In this document: positions 36,808-46,367 of the stretch, piece by piece
How the letters are laid out: the number at the start of each line of letters is the position of its first letter
How positions within the stretch are numbered: position 1 is the stretch's first letter
NCBI RefSeq assembly: GCF_002078175.1
Contig: NZ_MWFK01000001.1
Location: 5,642,001 to 5,706,000, forward strand
Direction of reading: 5' to 3'
DNA length: 64,000 nt
Source of the DNA: Streptomyces sp. M41(2017)
GTDB taxonomy: Bacteria > Actinomycetota > Actinomycetes > Streptomycetales > Streptomycetaceae
Notes under the pieces: model-generated
Told to the model about the DNA's origin: nothing
Database searches by the model: none
The model's input: the letters and a program-made list of their open reading frames with translations, nothing else
Position numbers and translations under genes: made by a program

Positions 36808-37265
36808 CGTGCTGCTCGGGCAGGAACGCAAGCTCAGGCAGCCCGGACCGGGGTGAGTGGTATCCCTGCGCGCACCAGCACCCCGGATGCTGATCCTTTG
36901 GTCTCTGACCCACTCGGTGACAGAGATGCGGGGGAGAGGCCCCGCCCCGTAGCCGGCAGAGGTGTGCCCGGTGACGAAGGTGGTGGGCAGGACGATCCAA
37001 CGGGTGCAGGAACCCAGAGTGCGAGGTGGCACAACCGCGCTCTGTCGGACGTGGACGAGGCTTTCACGATGCGCCTCGTGTGCCGCTGTGGAAGCTGAAT
37101 GCACTGGTGGCCTGCGTGGTAACTCTCTGTTCGAGTTGCCTGGCGTTCTGGACGAACTGGGACGCGGGTGATTGGTCCCTCAGGCCGCCGGCATTCGGTC
37201 TTCCCCAAGAGCGCAGACCTGCTCCGGACTGGGTCCGGAGCGCCATCGAGCACTTAGGAGCCGAA
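36808..37265. other. Intergenic region upstream of the PP2C gene
   Basis: The downstream frame is open from 37026, but the sequence before 37266 is not domain-like. No named motif was found; the promoter of the phosphatase gene should be here. Confidence 0.35.
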
Positions 37266-38549
37266 GTGATCGCACGAAGGCAGGACGGTGGGCAGGCCCC
37301 TGGCCATCCCGAGGACGGGAACCGTCGGGGCACACCGATGACCCTGACCGGGACCCTGGAGGCGGCCGAGGCGGCAGCGCCCGTGGAGGCGCTCGACGTG
37401 GTCGCCCGGATGCTCAAGGAGCATCTCGGAGCCGAAGCGGTGTCCTTCCTGATCATTGATTTCACCGGCAGCTCCGTGGTGAGGCTGGGAGCGGCAGGCA
37501 GCGTCGACACCGGTACACCCGCCCGGCGCATCGAGGTGCGGGGCACCCTCTACGACGACGTGATCCGCACCCAGCGACCGAGCGTGGAGGACAGGGGCGA
37601 GGACGCGCTGGTGCGGATCATCGCCCCTGTCACCAACCGCGGGGACGCCATCGGCCTGCTCGAGCTGTTTCTGCCGAAGGCACCCGACGCTGCGGAGATG
37701 CGGGAGATCGGCGAGACCGCACACGCGCTGGCGTACATCGTCATCGCCAACCGTTCCTACACCGACGTGTATCAGTGGGGCCGCCGCACCACCCCGTTGA
37801 GCCTGGCCGCCGAGATCCAGCACCGGCTGCTCCCGGCGTCGCTGGCCTGCGAGGCGGCACAGTTCGCCGTGGCGGGATCGCTGGAGCCGGCCGACCACGT
37901 GGGCGGTGACACGTTCGACTACGTGATCGACCGGGACACCGTCCAGCTCTCGGTCACCGACGCCATGGGACACGACGTCGACGCCGCGCTGCTGGCCACC
38001 CTGCTGGTGGGTGCCCTGCGTCGGGCCCGCCGGGCCGGCGCAGACCTTGCCGAGCAGGCCCACCAGGCCGACCAGGCCATTCACGAGTACGGCCGCAGGG
38101 GCTACGTCACCGGGCAGCTGCTGCGGATCAGCCTGCTCGACGGCACGACCGAGTTCATCAACGCCGGGCACCCCTGGCCACTGCGTATGCGCAATGGCCA
38201 GGTGCAGGAGATCGCGCCGAAGGTCGACACACCCTTTGGTTTCCCTACGCCCCACGACTACCGAGTCCAGTCGCTGGACCTGCGGCCCGGGGACCGGCTC
38301 GTCATGCTCACCGACGGCATGCTGGAGCGCAAGGCCAACAGCGTCGAGCTGTCCGAACTGATCGTGCGGACCCGCGACCTGCACCCCCGCGAGGCCGCCC
38401 GCACCCTCATCGCGGCGGTGGTCGCTGCCAACAACGGCCACCTGCACGACGATGCGACCGTCATGTGCCTGGACTGGCACGGCACCCGTCACTCCCAGCG
38501 CAACGCCGCCACCGGAGCAAACCTCACCAATGCTTCGAAACCGGAGTGA
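37266..38549 (+). CDS. GAF-SpoIIE (PP2C) serine phosphatase
   Basis: A 427-residue signalling phosphatase. Residues about 35-170 form a GAF-like sensor (HLGAEAVSFLIIDF, VRIIAPVTNRGDAIGLLELF). Residues about 195-405 are the SpoIIE/RsbU catalytic domain with the metal aspartates in GGDTFDY (213-219), TDAMGHD (231-237), TDGMLE (349-354) and DDATV (395-399). Such enzymes dephosphorylate STAS antagonists so that a sigma factor is released; the STAS gene lies two genes downstream. I chose GTG 37266 because AGGAG sits at the right distance. Later ATG 37338 would trim only the unstructured start. Confidence 0.88.
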   Translation: MIARRQDGGQAPGHPEDGNRRGTPMTLTGTLEAAEAAAPVEALDVVARMLKEHLGAEAVSFLIIDFTGSSVVRLGAAGSVDTGTPARRIEVRGTLYDDVIRTQRPSVEDRGEDALVRIIAPVTNRGDAIGLLELFLPKAPDAAEMREIGETAHALAYIVIANRSYTDVYQWGRRTTPLSLAAEIQHRLLPASLACEAAQFAVAGSLEPADHVGGDTFDYVIDRDTVQLSVTDAMGHDVDAALLATLLVGALRRARRAGADLAEQAHQADQAIHEYGRRGYVTGQLLRISLLDGTTEFINAGHPWPLRMRNGQVQEIAPKVDTPFGFPTPHDYRVQSLDLRPGDRLVMLTDGMLERKANSVELSELIVRTRDLHPREAARTLIAAVVAANNGHLHDDATVMCLDWHGTRHSQRNAATGANLTNASKPE

Positions 38550-38922
38550 CTGCGATGCGCCCCCTCGTGGCAGCCGACTGCGGGGCACCTCACTTCGACG
38601 TCCCGGGACGTGGTGTGGCGAGCCGACCGTCGAGCGCCCTCTGGCCCACTGGTTTGCAGGGCCCGCCACGAGACGACCCCAGTGCAGTGAAGCGGGCTCG
38701 ACTTCCGGCGGCTGTACGGCCGTTGGGTCTTCCGCATGCTGCCGTTCGTCGCGCGCATCGGGTCATGGGGCGGGGCGGAGTGCGAGAACCTTTCCGGTCT
38801 GCGGACTCCGGCCGGTGGGGAACGAAGTTGTCGGGCGGAGGCGTCGGACGAGGAGAATGGGGCAACCGAATGGCTGATACCGGGCCGGGCTGGCTGTTCC
38901 GGTGACAATCCCGGAGCAGCCC
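38550..38922. other. Spacer within the partner-switching island
   Basis: A 117-residue plus frame (38555-38905) overlaps the next gene start by GTGA, but its Arg/Gly/Pro-rich translation fits no family. I leave it unannotated. Confidence 0.35.
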
Positions 38923-39327
38923 GTGAGCACTTCTCCTGACTCTCCCGAGGCGGACAAGAGCGTTACCGGTCCGCTGACGGCAGGTGAGGCACGCCGTCTG
39001 GTCGCCCGGGTCCTCGCTGATCATTACGGGACCGGCAGGGAACAGAGCGTGGCAGCGGGCGACGCGTTGCTGGTGGCCAGCGAACTGGTCACGAACGCGA
39101 TCCGGCACGGTGGCGGGGTGCGGGCATTCAGCGCGCACGTCACGCACGGAGAACTGCTACTGCAGGTCACGGACAACAACCTCGAACTGCCGCATGCGCC
39201 GACCAGTGACGTGTCCCGGCCGGGAGGGTTCGGCTGGGCGCTGGTGAGCGGGGCATCACGGCGCCTGGACGTGCGCCCGCTGCCCGACGGCACCGGCAAG
39301 ACCGTGATCGCTTACCTCGACCTGTAG
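38923..39327 (+). CDS. Anti-sigma-type histidine-kinase-like ATPase
   Basis: A 134-residue GHKL ATPase of the RsbW/SpoIIAB type. The N-box is ASELVTNAIRHG (Asn58), followed by QVTDNN (G1 region, 82-86) and the lid/G2 segment GGFGWALVSG (101-110). Such proteins bind a sigma factor or phosphorylate a STAS antagonist on serine. GTG 38923 has GGAG six bases upstream; GTG 38902 is an alternative. It lies between the PP2C phosphatase and the STAS gene, the expected partners. Confidence 0.85.
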   Translation: MSTSPDSPEADKSVTGPLTAGEARRLVARVLADHYGTGREQSVAAGDALLVASELVTNAIRHGGGVRAFSAHVTHGELLLQVTDNNLELPHAPTSDVSRPGGFGWALVSGASRRLDVRPLPDGTGKTVIAYLDL

Positions 39328-39457
39328 GCCACGCGACCGCGACCCGCTACACGGGCAGGCCGCCGCGCAGTAACAGTTCTGGATGTCACCGCGCAGTACA
39401 CAAAGTCCGGGCTCAGGCCCGCACTGCCCGGCAGGCATGTCAAGGAGAAGGACGCTG

Positions 39458-39868
39458 ATGACCGCCAAGGACGGCGCACACCATAAGTTCATTGCTCGCG
39501 GCGTGTGGAGGGACCAGCATCTCGAGGTGCGGGCGGATGATCTCGACCTTGCCACCCTCGGCCTGGTGCGGGTGATCCGGGTGGGAGGCGACGTCGACAT
39601 CGACACCGCGCCCCTGCTCGATGCCGCCCTTGGTGACGCCGCCCGCGCGCGTCCGGTTGCTGTGATCGTGGACCTGTCGCAGCTCACGTTCGGGGACTCC
39701 GCCACCTTGAACGCTCTCATCCGCGCGCAGAAGCTGGCGTTCGAGCTGGTAGTCGCAGGCCCGTTGAGCCCGCGGATACAACGGCTGTTCAGCCTGGCAG
39801 GCGTGGAGGGCTTCTTCCGCTTCGCGCCCGACACCGACGCGGCCCTGGAACAGCTCACCCCACACTGA
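39458..39868 (+). CDS. STAS-domain anti-sigma factor antagonist
   Basis: A 136-residue STAS protein of the RsbV/SpoIIAA type. The core is VRVIRVGGDVDIDTAPLLDA and VAVIVDLSQLTFGDSATLNA, with the phosphorylatable serine expected at Ser81 in GDSATLN. It ends with a helix-strand pair (IQRLFSLAGVEGFFRF). ATG 39458 follows AAGGAGAAGGA. With the phosphatase and kinase upstream it forms a complete partner-switching set. Whether its target is the sigma factor at 34.4-35.2 kb is inference. Confidence 0.88.
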   Translation: MTAKDGAHHKFIARGVWRDQHLEVRADDLDLATLGLVRVIRVGGDVDIDTAPLLDAALGDAARARPVAVIVDLSQLTFGDSATLNALIRAQKLAFELVVAGPLSPRIQRLFSLAGVEGFFRFAPDTDAALEQLTPH

Positions 39869-40317
39869 CCGATTCCCAGCATGATCCCGCCCCCTCGCCG
39901 ACCGCAGGCTCCACCCGTCCATCCGGGCAGGCGCCCGGCCGCCACCGGTCCGGAGGCGATCGGCGAGGAGCGCCGTCAAGACGATGCGGCAGCCTGAGCA
40001 CCCCCCCCCGCCACCCTTCTCCTGCGAGGGCTTTTGCCGCCCCTTTTCTCGATCGCGGGCAGGGCTGTAGGGGCCTTGGTCCGACTCGGAGGTGGCCTGC
40101 GGGCTCTCACTCGGATGGCTTACTGGCGTGCAGATCGTGTGGCTCACCGTGCTGTGTGCCGTCGCGAGGGGCAGGGGGCCGAGAGGTGGTGAGCCCGGGG
40201 CGCCCGCTTGCGTTGGAGTGTGCTCCAGGTCGTAGCGTTGCAGACATCACGGCCCACGAAGGGTGGCTAGATTCCCTCAGAGATACACGGTCGTGGAAAT
40301 CGTCGCTAGACGGATAA
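39869..40317. other. Intergenic region with a MerR-type promoter
   Basis: Contains the MerR-type promoter at 40208-40238 and ends at the IS target duplication (40315-40317). A cytosine run lies near 40010. No gene is supported. Confidence 0.5.
40208..40238 (+). promoter_or_regulatory. MerR-family promoter/operator
   Basis: A -35-like TTGCGT (40208-40213) and -10-like TAGCGT (40233-40238) are separated by 19 bases, the abnormal spacing typical of MerR-controlled promoters. The spacer contains the dyad TGGAG-TGTG-CTCCA (40214-40227). Similar 'TTGGAGTG..CTCCA' operators drive aldo/keto reductases in many bacteria. It points at the aldo/keto reductase at 41261, now cut off by the IS. Confidence 0.7.
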
Positions 40318-41202
40318 GAGGTCCTAACAGAAGCTGTTGATCATGTGACTTTCGGCTTCAGCGTTCGTTGGTCTGGTCGTGGGGAAGCGTCAGTCGCGGC
40401 CGTGGATCGTTTCGGATGAACTGTGGTCGCTCATCGAGCCGTTGTTGCCCGAGGCCGCTCCGAAATTGGTGGAGGGCAGACCGCGGGTGCCGGACCGGCA
40501 GGCCTTGTGCGGGATCCTGTTCGTGCTGCATACGGGCATCCAGTGGGAGTACCTGCCGCAGGAACTGGGCTTCGGCTCGGGCATGACCTGCTGGCGGCGC
40601 CTGGCCGCGTGGAACGAGGCCGGTGTGTGGGACGCGCTGCACCTGGTGCTGCTGAAGCGGCTGCGGGCTGCGAACAGGCTGGACTGGTCGCGGGCGGTGA
40701 TCGACTCTTCCCACGTCCGGGCCGCTCGGCGAGGCCCAAAAGCGGACCCAGCCCGGTCGACCGCGCACGGCCGGGCAGCAAGCACCACGTCGTCACCGAC
40801 GCCCAGGGCATCCCGCTCGCGGTATCGCTGACCGGCGGAAACCGCAACGACGTCACGCAGTTGCTGCCTCTGCTGGACAAGATTCCGGCCGTGGCAGGCG
40901 TCGTCGGCCGACCCAGACGCAGACCCGATGCCCTGCTCGCCGACCGCGCCTACGACCACGACAAGTACCGCCGCCTGCTCTGGGACCGCGGCATCCGCCC
41001 GGTCATCGCCGAACGAGGCGTCGAACACGGCTCCGGCCTGGGCATTTTCCGCTGGGTAGTAGAGCGCACGATCGCCTGGCTGCACGGTTTCCGACGACTG
41101 CGGATCCGCTGGGAACGACGCGACGACATCCACGAGGCTTTCCTCGGCCTCGCCACCTGCCTGATCACCCACCGGCACGTCCAACACCTTTGTTAGGACC
41201 TC
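40318..41202 (+). mobile_element. IS5-family insertion sequence, complete
   Basis: An 885-bp element. It begins GAGGTCCTAACA and ends TGTTAGGACCTC, perfect 12-bp terminal inverted repeats with partial extension inside. A TAA copy flanks each side (40315-40317 and 41203-41205), matching the 3-bp TNA duplications of IS5-family members. It encodes one transposase in two frames. Ends, duplication and frameshift site are all intact, so it is probably recent and may be active. Confidence 0.9.
40379..41196 (+). CDS. IS5-family transposase (programmed -1 frameshift)
   Basis: Two overlapping frames make one DDE transposase of about 272 residues. The first runs from GTG 40379 and holds the N-terminal helix-turn-helix-like part (WIVSDELWSLIEPLLPE) and the first Asp (AVIDSSHVRAARRG). 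At 40735-40741 the heptamer C-CCA-AAA allows a -1 slip, continuing as PKSGPSPVDRARPGSKHHVV. The second frame supplies ALLADRAYDHDKYR (second Asp) and the glutamate in VVERTIAWLHGFRRL. The first frame alone stops at 40831, giving a 150-residue product. Confidence 0.9.
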
Positions 41203-41260
41203 TAAAGGGCTTCGCCGCCCAACGTACGACGGACGAGTGCAGAGAAGACTGGGAGACGGC

Positions 41261-42250
<990 letters not shown>

Positions 42251-42826
42251 CCGCTCCTGAAGGAGAGGGCCTGCGGGGTCCAGCCGCCTACGCCGCCTCC
42301 TTCACCGCGAGCCGGCCTTGGCCGTCTTGGTGGGGCGCGGCCGCGACGCCAGGATCCTTGATCTCGCTGTCGCCCGGTGCCCGGTGATGGACGATCTCAC
42401 CGAGGCAGCGAAGCGTCAGTACACGGGGCCAGCCATCGGCCGCTGGCCGGCGGCCTCATGCCCAAACCCTGCCGTTCGAATTCTGAGCTGGGCACAGACC
42501 GAAACGTCGCAGTGAAAGAGGCACACAGCGATCCGAGGGACTGCACGGCCATCGTCGACCAGTTCGCCTGCTGCCTCGCCCCGACCAAAGCTGGAGCTGC
42601 ACGGGCCGCCACAGGCTGACGCCACAACGATGCGCTCTGACTGAGCGCATGCCGAGCCCATCGAGTTCCGCATGCCGCTGCTCGTTCAACTTCGAGGCCC
42701 GACGCCGGACGTAGTCCATTGAGACGCAGGCCGGCGGGTTGCCCGGCCCGAGGCTCGCCGGCCTGGTCTTCGGCGTGGTCCGGGAGTCGCGCCTCGTCGA
42801 CTGACTCATCCACTCCCGCGGCGGGG
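42251..42826. other. Intergenic stretch, nothing recognised
   Basis: About 575 bases between the convergent reductase (plus) and methyltransferase (minus). No relic or strong hairpin was recognised. Confidence 0.4.
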
Positions 42827-43618
42827 TCAGCCCGGCTTGATCGCCCGCGTTGCGAAGTAGTGCGACATGTATGAAGCGGATGCATTGGATTGGTGCGGCG
42901 CTTCCGTGAAGCCGGTGACGACGAACCCCGCGGCGAGCTGCCCGCCGATCTGGTCGGTGAGGGTGTGGCTGTATTCAAGAGCGGCATCCGCGCCGAACTT
43001 CGTGGCGCGTTCCTCGGCGGAGTACTGCGTGACATCGCTGTAGGGCAGCTTGTGCACGACGATCAGCTCGCCGCGCTCGTCCAGCGCCTCGTGGTCGAAC
43101 AAGTACACATCAGGGTTGAGGAAGCCCGCGAGCAGCGTTCCTCCCGGCCGCAGCGCTCGGAAGCACTCACTCCACACCGCTGCCAAGTCCGGTACGAACA
43201 GGTTGGAGACCGGATGGAACACGACATCGAACGTCGCGTCGCCGAAGGCACTGAGATCGCGCATATCGCCGAGGACGGTGCGCAGGTCGAGTCCGTCGCG
43301 CGCCGCCACCATCTGGTCCTGGCCGAGTTGGCCCGGTGAGTTGTCGAATACGGTGACTCGCGCACCTGCGGCGGCGAGGATCGGACCCTGCTGGCCACCG
43401 CCGGAGGCCAAGCACAACACGTCCTTGCCGGTCAGGTCCGCCGGCAGCCAGGAGCGGTCGACTGGCTCATGCCCGATGAGGACAATCGACCAGTCGCCCG
43501 TGCCGGCGCGCTCGACATCCTCAGAACTCACGGGCCTCGACCACTCGTTACCCTCTTGGACATACCTGTCCCAGGCTGCCCGATTGTGGGCGACCGGGTC
43601 GACAACATCGTCCTGCAC
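42827..43618 (-). CDS. Class I SAM-dependent methyltransferase
   Basis: A 263-residue methyltransferase. Motif I is VLCLASGGGQQGPILAAAGA, followed by VTVFDNSPGQLGQD and the acidic MRDLSAFGDATFDVVFHPVS; motif III-like GGTLLAGFLNPDVYLF comes next. The 'ASGGGQQG' variant is common in actinomycete methyltransferases of unknown substrate. GTG 43618 has GGGAG seven bases upstream. The frame is open back to 43675, but that part has no ribosome site. Its position next to the NRPS cluster does not prove a role in it, because a gap with a relic lies between. Confidence 0.85.
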   Translation of the reverse strand: MQDDVVDPVAHNRAAWDRYVQEGNEWSRPVSSEDVERAGTGDWSIVLIGHEPVDRSWLPADLTGKDVLCLASGGGQQGPILAAAGARVTVFDNSPGQLGQDQMVAARDGLDLRTVLGDMRDLSAFGDATFDVVFHPVSNLFVPDLAAVWSECFRALRPGGTLLAGFLNPDVYLFDHEALDERGELIVVHKLPYSDVTQYSAEERATKFGADAALEYSHTLTDQIGGQLAAGFVVTGFTEAPHQSNASASYMSHYFATRAIKPG

Positions 43619-43761
43619 CTTCAACTCCCTGCTACAGCCGAGTGGACACCGGCGGTACTGATGGTTCGGTGCCACCAGCCAACACGATTGCAGGGTGCGG
43701 GCCCAGCGAAATGGGCGGGCATCGAGATCGATGCCGATGCCCGGTTGGTCGTCGTGTCTGC

Positions 43762-43875
43762 AAGGTCCCGGCCCGAGTGCTCCTCGTCCCCGGGCTGCCG
43801 CTCAACAGCAACGGCAAGGTGGACCGGGGCGCGGTGGCGGACCGGGTCGGGCCGCCCGCCGCGCGCAGAATGTGA
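43762..43875 (+). pseudogene. NRPS adenylation-domain C-terminal relic
   Basis: The plus reading KVPARVLLVPGLPLNSNGKV then DRGAVADRVG matches the A10 end of an adenylation domain ('VPxxxxxLxxLPLxxNGKVDRxAL', with the catalytic Lys). Nothing upstream completes the domain. It is on the strand opposite to the NRPS cluster, so it is not its continuation. Confidence 0.6.
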
Positions 43876-44076
43876 CCCGTCCGGGGCTGAACTCCAGTAG
43901 CCGGATGGTGCTTTCGGGGCGCAGAAACCCGATCATGGAGGAGGAAGGGGTCCAGGCCGGCGCTTTCCGTGTGTCGGGTGGCACCTGTTCGGCTCTCGCC
44001 GGGCCTCGAAGTGCTCTCGTGGGTCACCACGCCTCGATGTGAACCGTGTCCTGGGTCCATCACGGCGCGAGGTGCG

Positions 44077-44099
44077 GCACGCGGGGGGCAGCCGCGTGC
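44077..44099 (-). terminator. Hairpin after the thioesterase
   Basis: Arms GCACGCGG (44077-44084) and CCGCGTGC (44092-44099), 8 bp, loop 7, two bases past the thioesterase stop. A plausible end of the NRPS transcript. Confidence 0.5.
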
Positions 44100-44100
44100 G

Positions 44101-44913
44101 TCACAGCGACGCCATCAGCCGATCCCGTATGTCCGATGTCAGCGCTCCTCGTTGTTCCTGGAGGTAGAAGTGGCCACCCGGGAAGGAGAGGGTCTCCGTC
44201 GAGGCGTGGGTGTGGAGTTGCCAGTCCGGCATGGTGGCCGCGGGAGTTCGGGAATCGTCCTGCCCGTAGTACGCGGTGATCGGGACATCCAGTCGTCCGC
44301 CCGCCGGGGAGTGGCGGTAGGTCTCGATCAGCTGGTAGTCCGCCCGGACCGCGGGCATCACCAAGGCCCTCAGCTCCTCGTCGGCCAGCACCTGGACGTC
44401 GGTACCGCCCTGTTCGAGGAGGTCGGCCGCGAGGGCGGCGTCGCTCTTGAGGTGTCGAGTGCCGGGACGTATGCGGTGCGGGGGCAGCAGGCCCGAGACG
44501 AACAGGTGCGCCGGCCGGACCCCGTGCCGGGTATGCAGCAGCCGCGCCGCCTCGTACGCCACGGCGGCACCCATGCTGTGCCCGAACAGAGCAAGTGGCC
44601 CTTGCTCGGCCAGGGGGGCCAGTGCGGCGGCGACCTCACCGGCCATCACCGTCATATCGGTGATGCACGGTTCGTCGAAGCGGTCCTGCCGTCCCGGGTA
44701 GCAGATCGCAACCCCGTCGAGGGCAGGGGTGAGAAGCGCCGGCCAGCCGCGGAAGAACGTCGGTGCGCCACCCGCGTGGGGCAGGCAGACGAGGGTGGCC
44801 TCGGCCTCGCCCGTGGCCGGTGGCGGGCCGTAGCGGCGCAGCCAGCGACCGGCGCCCGAAGCAGGTGTGGTCGTGTCGTCCGGGGGAGTGGGGTGTGGGG
44901 ACGTCGGGTGCAC
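44101..44913 (-). CDS. Type II thioesterase
   Basis: A 270-residue alpha/beta hydrolase of the editing TEII class that removes stalled or misprimed acyl groups from NRPS carrier domains. Conserved features are LVCLPHAGGAPTFF near residue 41, the nucleophile elbow LFGHSMGAAVAYE (Ser113), an aspartate in ITAYYGQDDSRTP, and the catalytic histidine in LSFPGGHFYLQEQ. GTG 44913 directly abuts the flavin reductase stop (TGAGTG), so the two are co-translated. No integrated TE is present in either NRPS, so this could also take part in release, but TEIIs are normally proofreading enzymes. Confidence 0.93.
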   Translation of the reverse strand: MHPTSPHPTPPDDTTTPASGAGRWLRRYGPPPATGEAEATLVCLPHAGGAPTFFRGWPALLTPALDGVAICYPGRQDRFDEPCITDMTVMAGEVAAALAPLAEQGPLALFGHSMGAAVAYEAARLLHTRHGVRPAHLFVSGLLPPHRIRPGTRHLKSDAALAADLLEQGGTDVQVLADEELRALVMPAVRADYQLIETYRHSPAGGRLDVPITAYYGQDDSRTPAATMPDWQLHTHASTETLSFPGGHFYLQEQRGALTSDIRDRLMASL

Positions 44914-45441
44914 TCAGGCCTCCGGGCGGGTCTGGCGCCGGGCGTAGTGCACCAACGGGTCCTCATGGTCCTCGGTCTGCGCGTGCAGCACCTCACCCAG
45001 GACCAGGGTGTGGTCCGCCAGTGGTACGAGCCGGGTGACACGGCACACCAGGCCGGCCGCTGCGCCGGTGATCAGCGGTGCCCCGAACCGGGCTGTGTGC
45101 TCGACTCCTTCGAACCGGTGCCCGGAGGGAAGCCGCGCGAACCGGTCGGCCAGGGCCCGCAGCCGCCACGGCAGGACGTTCACGGCGAAGAGGCCCGACG
45201 CGGTGATGTGCCGGAGTGTGCCGCTCGTCGAGGCCAGGGAGACAACCATGGTGGGCGGGCGGTCGGTCAGGGAGAACACGGCGGTCGCGGTGCAGCCGAC
45301 GGGCGACTTGGCGTCGTAGGCCGTCACCACCGTGACACTGGCGGCGAATCGGGTCATCGCCTCGCGGAACGTGCCGGGCGCGACCGTGTCGGTGCCGCCG
45401 GGTGAGGGCCCCGCCAGGGGGCCGTCGGTGATCGCGGTCAT
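44914..45441 (-). CDS. Flavin reductase (NADH:FMN/FAD type)
   Basis: A 175-residue member of the flavin reductase-like domain family that supplies reduced flavin to two-component monooxygenases or halogenases. Typical segments are FREAMTRFAASVTVVTAYD, GCTATAVFSLTDRPPTMVVS, the FAVNVLP strand and the loop near GHRFEGVEH. ATG 45441 has GAGG upstream. No flavin-dependent monooxygenase or halogenase is encoded in the visible cluster, so its oxygenase partner must be elsewhere or absent. Confidence 0.9.
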   Translation of the reverse strand: MTAITDGPLAGPSPGGTDTVAPGTFREAMTRFAASVTVVTAYDAKSPVGCTATAVFSLTDRPPTMVVSLASTSGTLRHITASGLFAVNVLPWRLRALADRFARLPSGHRFEGVEHTARFGAPLITGAAAGLVCRVTRLVPLADHTLVLGEVLHAQTEDHEDPLVHYARRQTRPEA

Positions 45442-45504
45442 GGTTTCCTCTTCTTCTCCTGGTGAGAGTCGGTGCGGCGGGTGGAGGGACGGGCGTGCGG
45501 GGGT

Positions 45505-45538
45505 GGTCGCCGCCCGGCTCCGGAGCCGGGCGGCGACC
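45505..45538 (-). terminator. 16-bp perfect hairpin inside the NRPS cluster
   Basis: Arms 45505-45520 and 45523-45538 are fully complementary (GGTCGCCGCCCGGCTC and its complement). It lies 17 bases past the SDR stop and before the flavin reductase start, so it could attenuate transcription into the reductase-thioesterase pair. Confidence 0.8.
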
Positions 45539-45554
45539 GATGGTGCGTCGACGG

Positions 45555-46313
45555 TCAGGCCCGCTCGGCTGTGTGCCGTTCAGCGCTGCCCCATTCGGCG
45601 GTCGTCGCGCCGGCCGTCTCGCCGCCGTCGATGACCAGTTCCTGGCCCGTCAGGAACGCGGCGTCCGGTGAGGCGAGGTAGAAGAAGGCCGACGCGATCT
45701 CGGAGGGGTCGGCGTGCCTCCCGGCCGGGATACGGGCGTTGACGTCGGCCAGCATCTCGCCCGTGTACTCGGCGAGCTGCATCGGCGTGAGCACGGCGCC
45801 CGGACTCACGCAGGCCACCCGTACGCGGGGGCTGAGTTCCAGGGCGAACGTCTGCGTGAGGGCGATCACGCCCGCCTTGGTCGCGTTGTAGTCGGCGTAG
45901 TTGGGGTATCCGCGCCGGCCGTTGACCGACGCGGTCGCGAGGAGCACCCCGGTGTCCTGGTCCGCCATGAGGCGGGCTGCTGAGCGCCACAGGCCGAGCG
46001 TGCCCAGCAGGTTGACGTCGACGATCCGCCGGGCGTCCTTCTCGCTGATGTCGAGGACACCGTGACGGACGCTGATGCCTGCGTTGGCGATGACCACGTC
46101 CAGGGATCCGTGATCCCGGTGGATCTGGGTGAGGGTGTCGTTCACCGCCTGCCAGTCCGCCACGTCGCAGCGGACCCACGTGACCAACTCGCCCTGATCG
46201 CCGTCCGGTTCAACGATGTCGAGGTTGACGACGCGGTCGCCCGCGTGAGCGAAGCGTTCGACGGTGGCCCGGCCGATACCGCTGGAGCCACCGGTGACGA
46301 CAATGGTGCGCAT
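45555..46313 (-). CDS. Short-chain dehydrogenase/reductase
   Basis: A 252-residue classical SDR. The cofactor motif is TGGSSGIG (residues 7-14), with NLDI suggesting NAD(H) preference, then NAGIS, and the catalytic Ser129 with Y142-x3-K146 (YNATK). SPGAVLTPM and TGQELVIDGG are typical. Standing directly after the hydroxylase gene (54 bases), it may oxidise the hydroxyl installed on an amino acid or peptide. That is inference; it could equally serve precursor supply. Confidence 0.9.
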   Translation of the reverse strand: MRTIVVTGGSSGIGRATVERFAHAGDRVVNLDIVEPDGDQGELVTWVRCDVADWQAVNDTLTQIHRDHGSLDVVIANAGISVRHGVLDISEKDARRIVDVNLLGTLGLWRSAARLMADQDTGVLLATASVNGRRGYPNYADYNATKAGVIALTQTFALELSPRVRVACVSPGAVLTPMQLAEYTGEMLADVNARIPAGRHADPSEIASAFFYLASPDAAFLTGQELVIDGGETAGATTAEWGSAERHTAERA

Positions 46314-46367
46314 CTGTGGATGTCCCTTTCCTGAGGGGGATGACGGGGGAGGCGTACCGGGCGTGCT

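Larger units (their letters stand above)
40315..41205. repeat. TAA target-site duplication flanking the IS
   Basis: TAA at 40315-40317 and at 41203-41205 immediately outside the terminal inverted repeats. This marks the insertion point and shows that the flanking sequence was continuous before insertion. Confidence 0.85.
43619..44100. other. Boundary region of the NRPS cluster
   Basis: Contains the short plus-strand NRPS relic (43762-43875) and the hairpin next to the thioesterase stop. No intact gene. Confidence 0.45.

Noticed and set aside
38555..38905. 117-residue frame overlapping the anti-sigma gene start by GTGA
   Set aside because: Translation is Arg/Gly/Pro-rich with no domain, and no good ribosome site was found.
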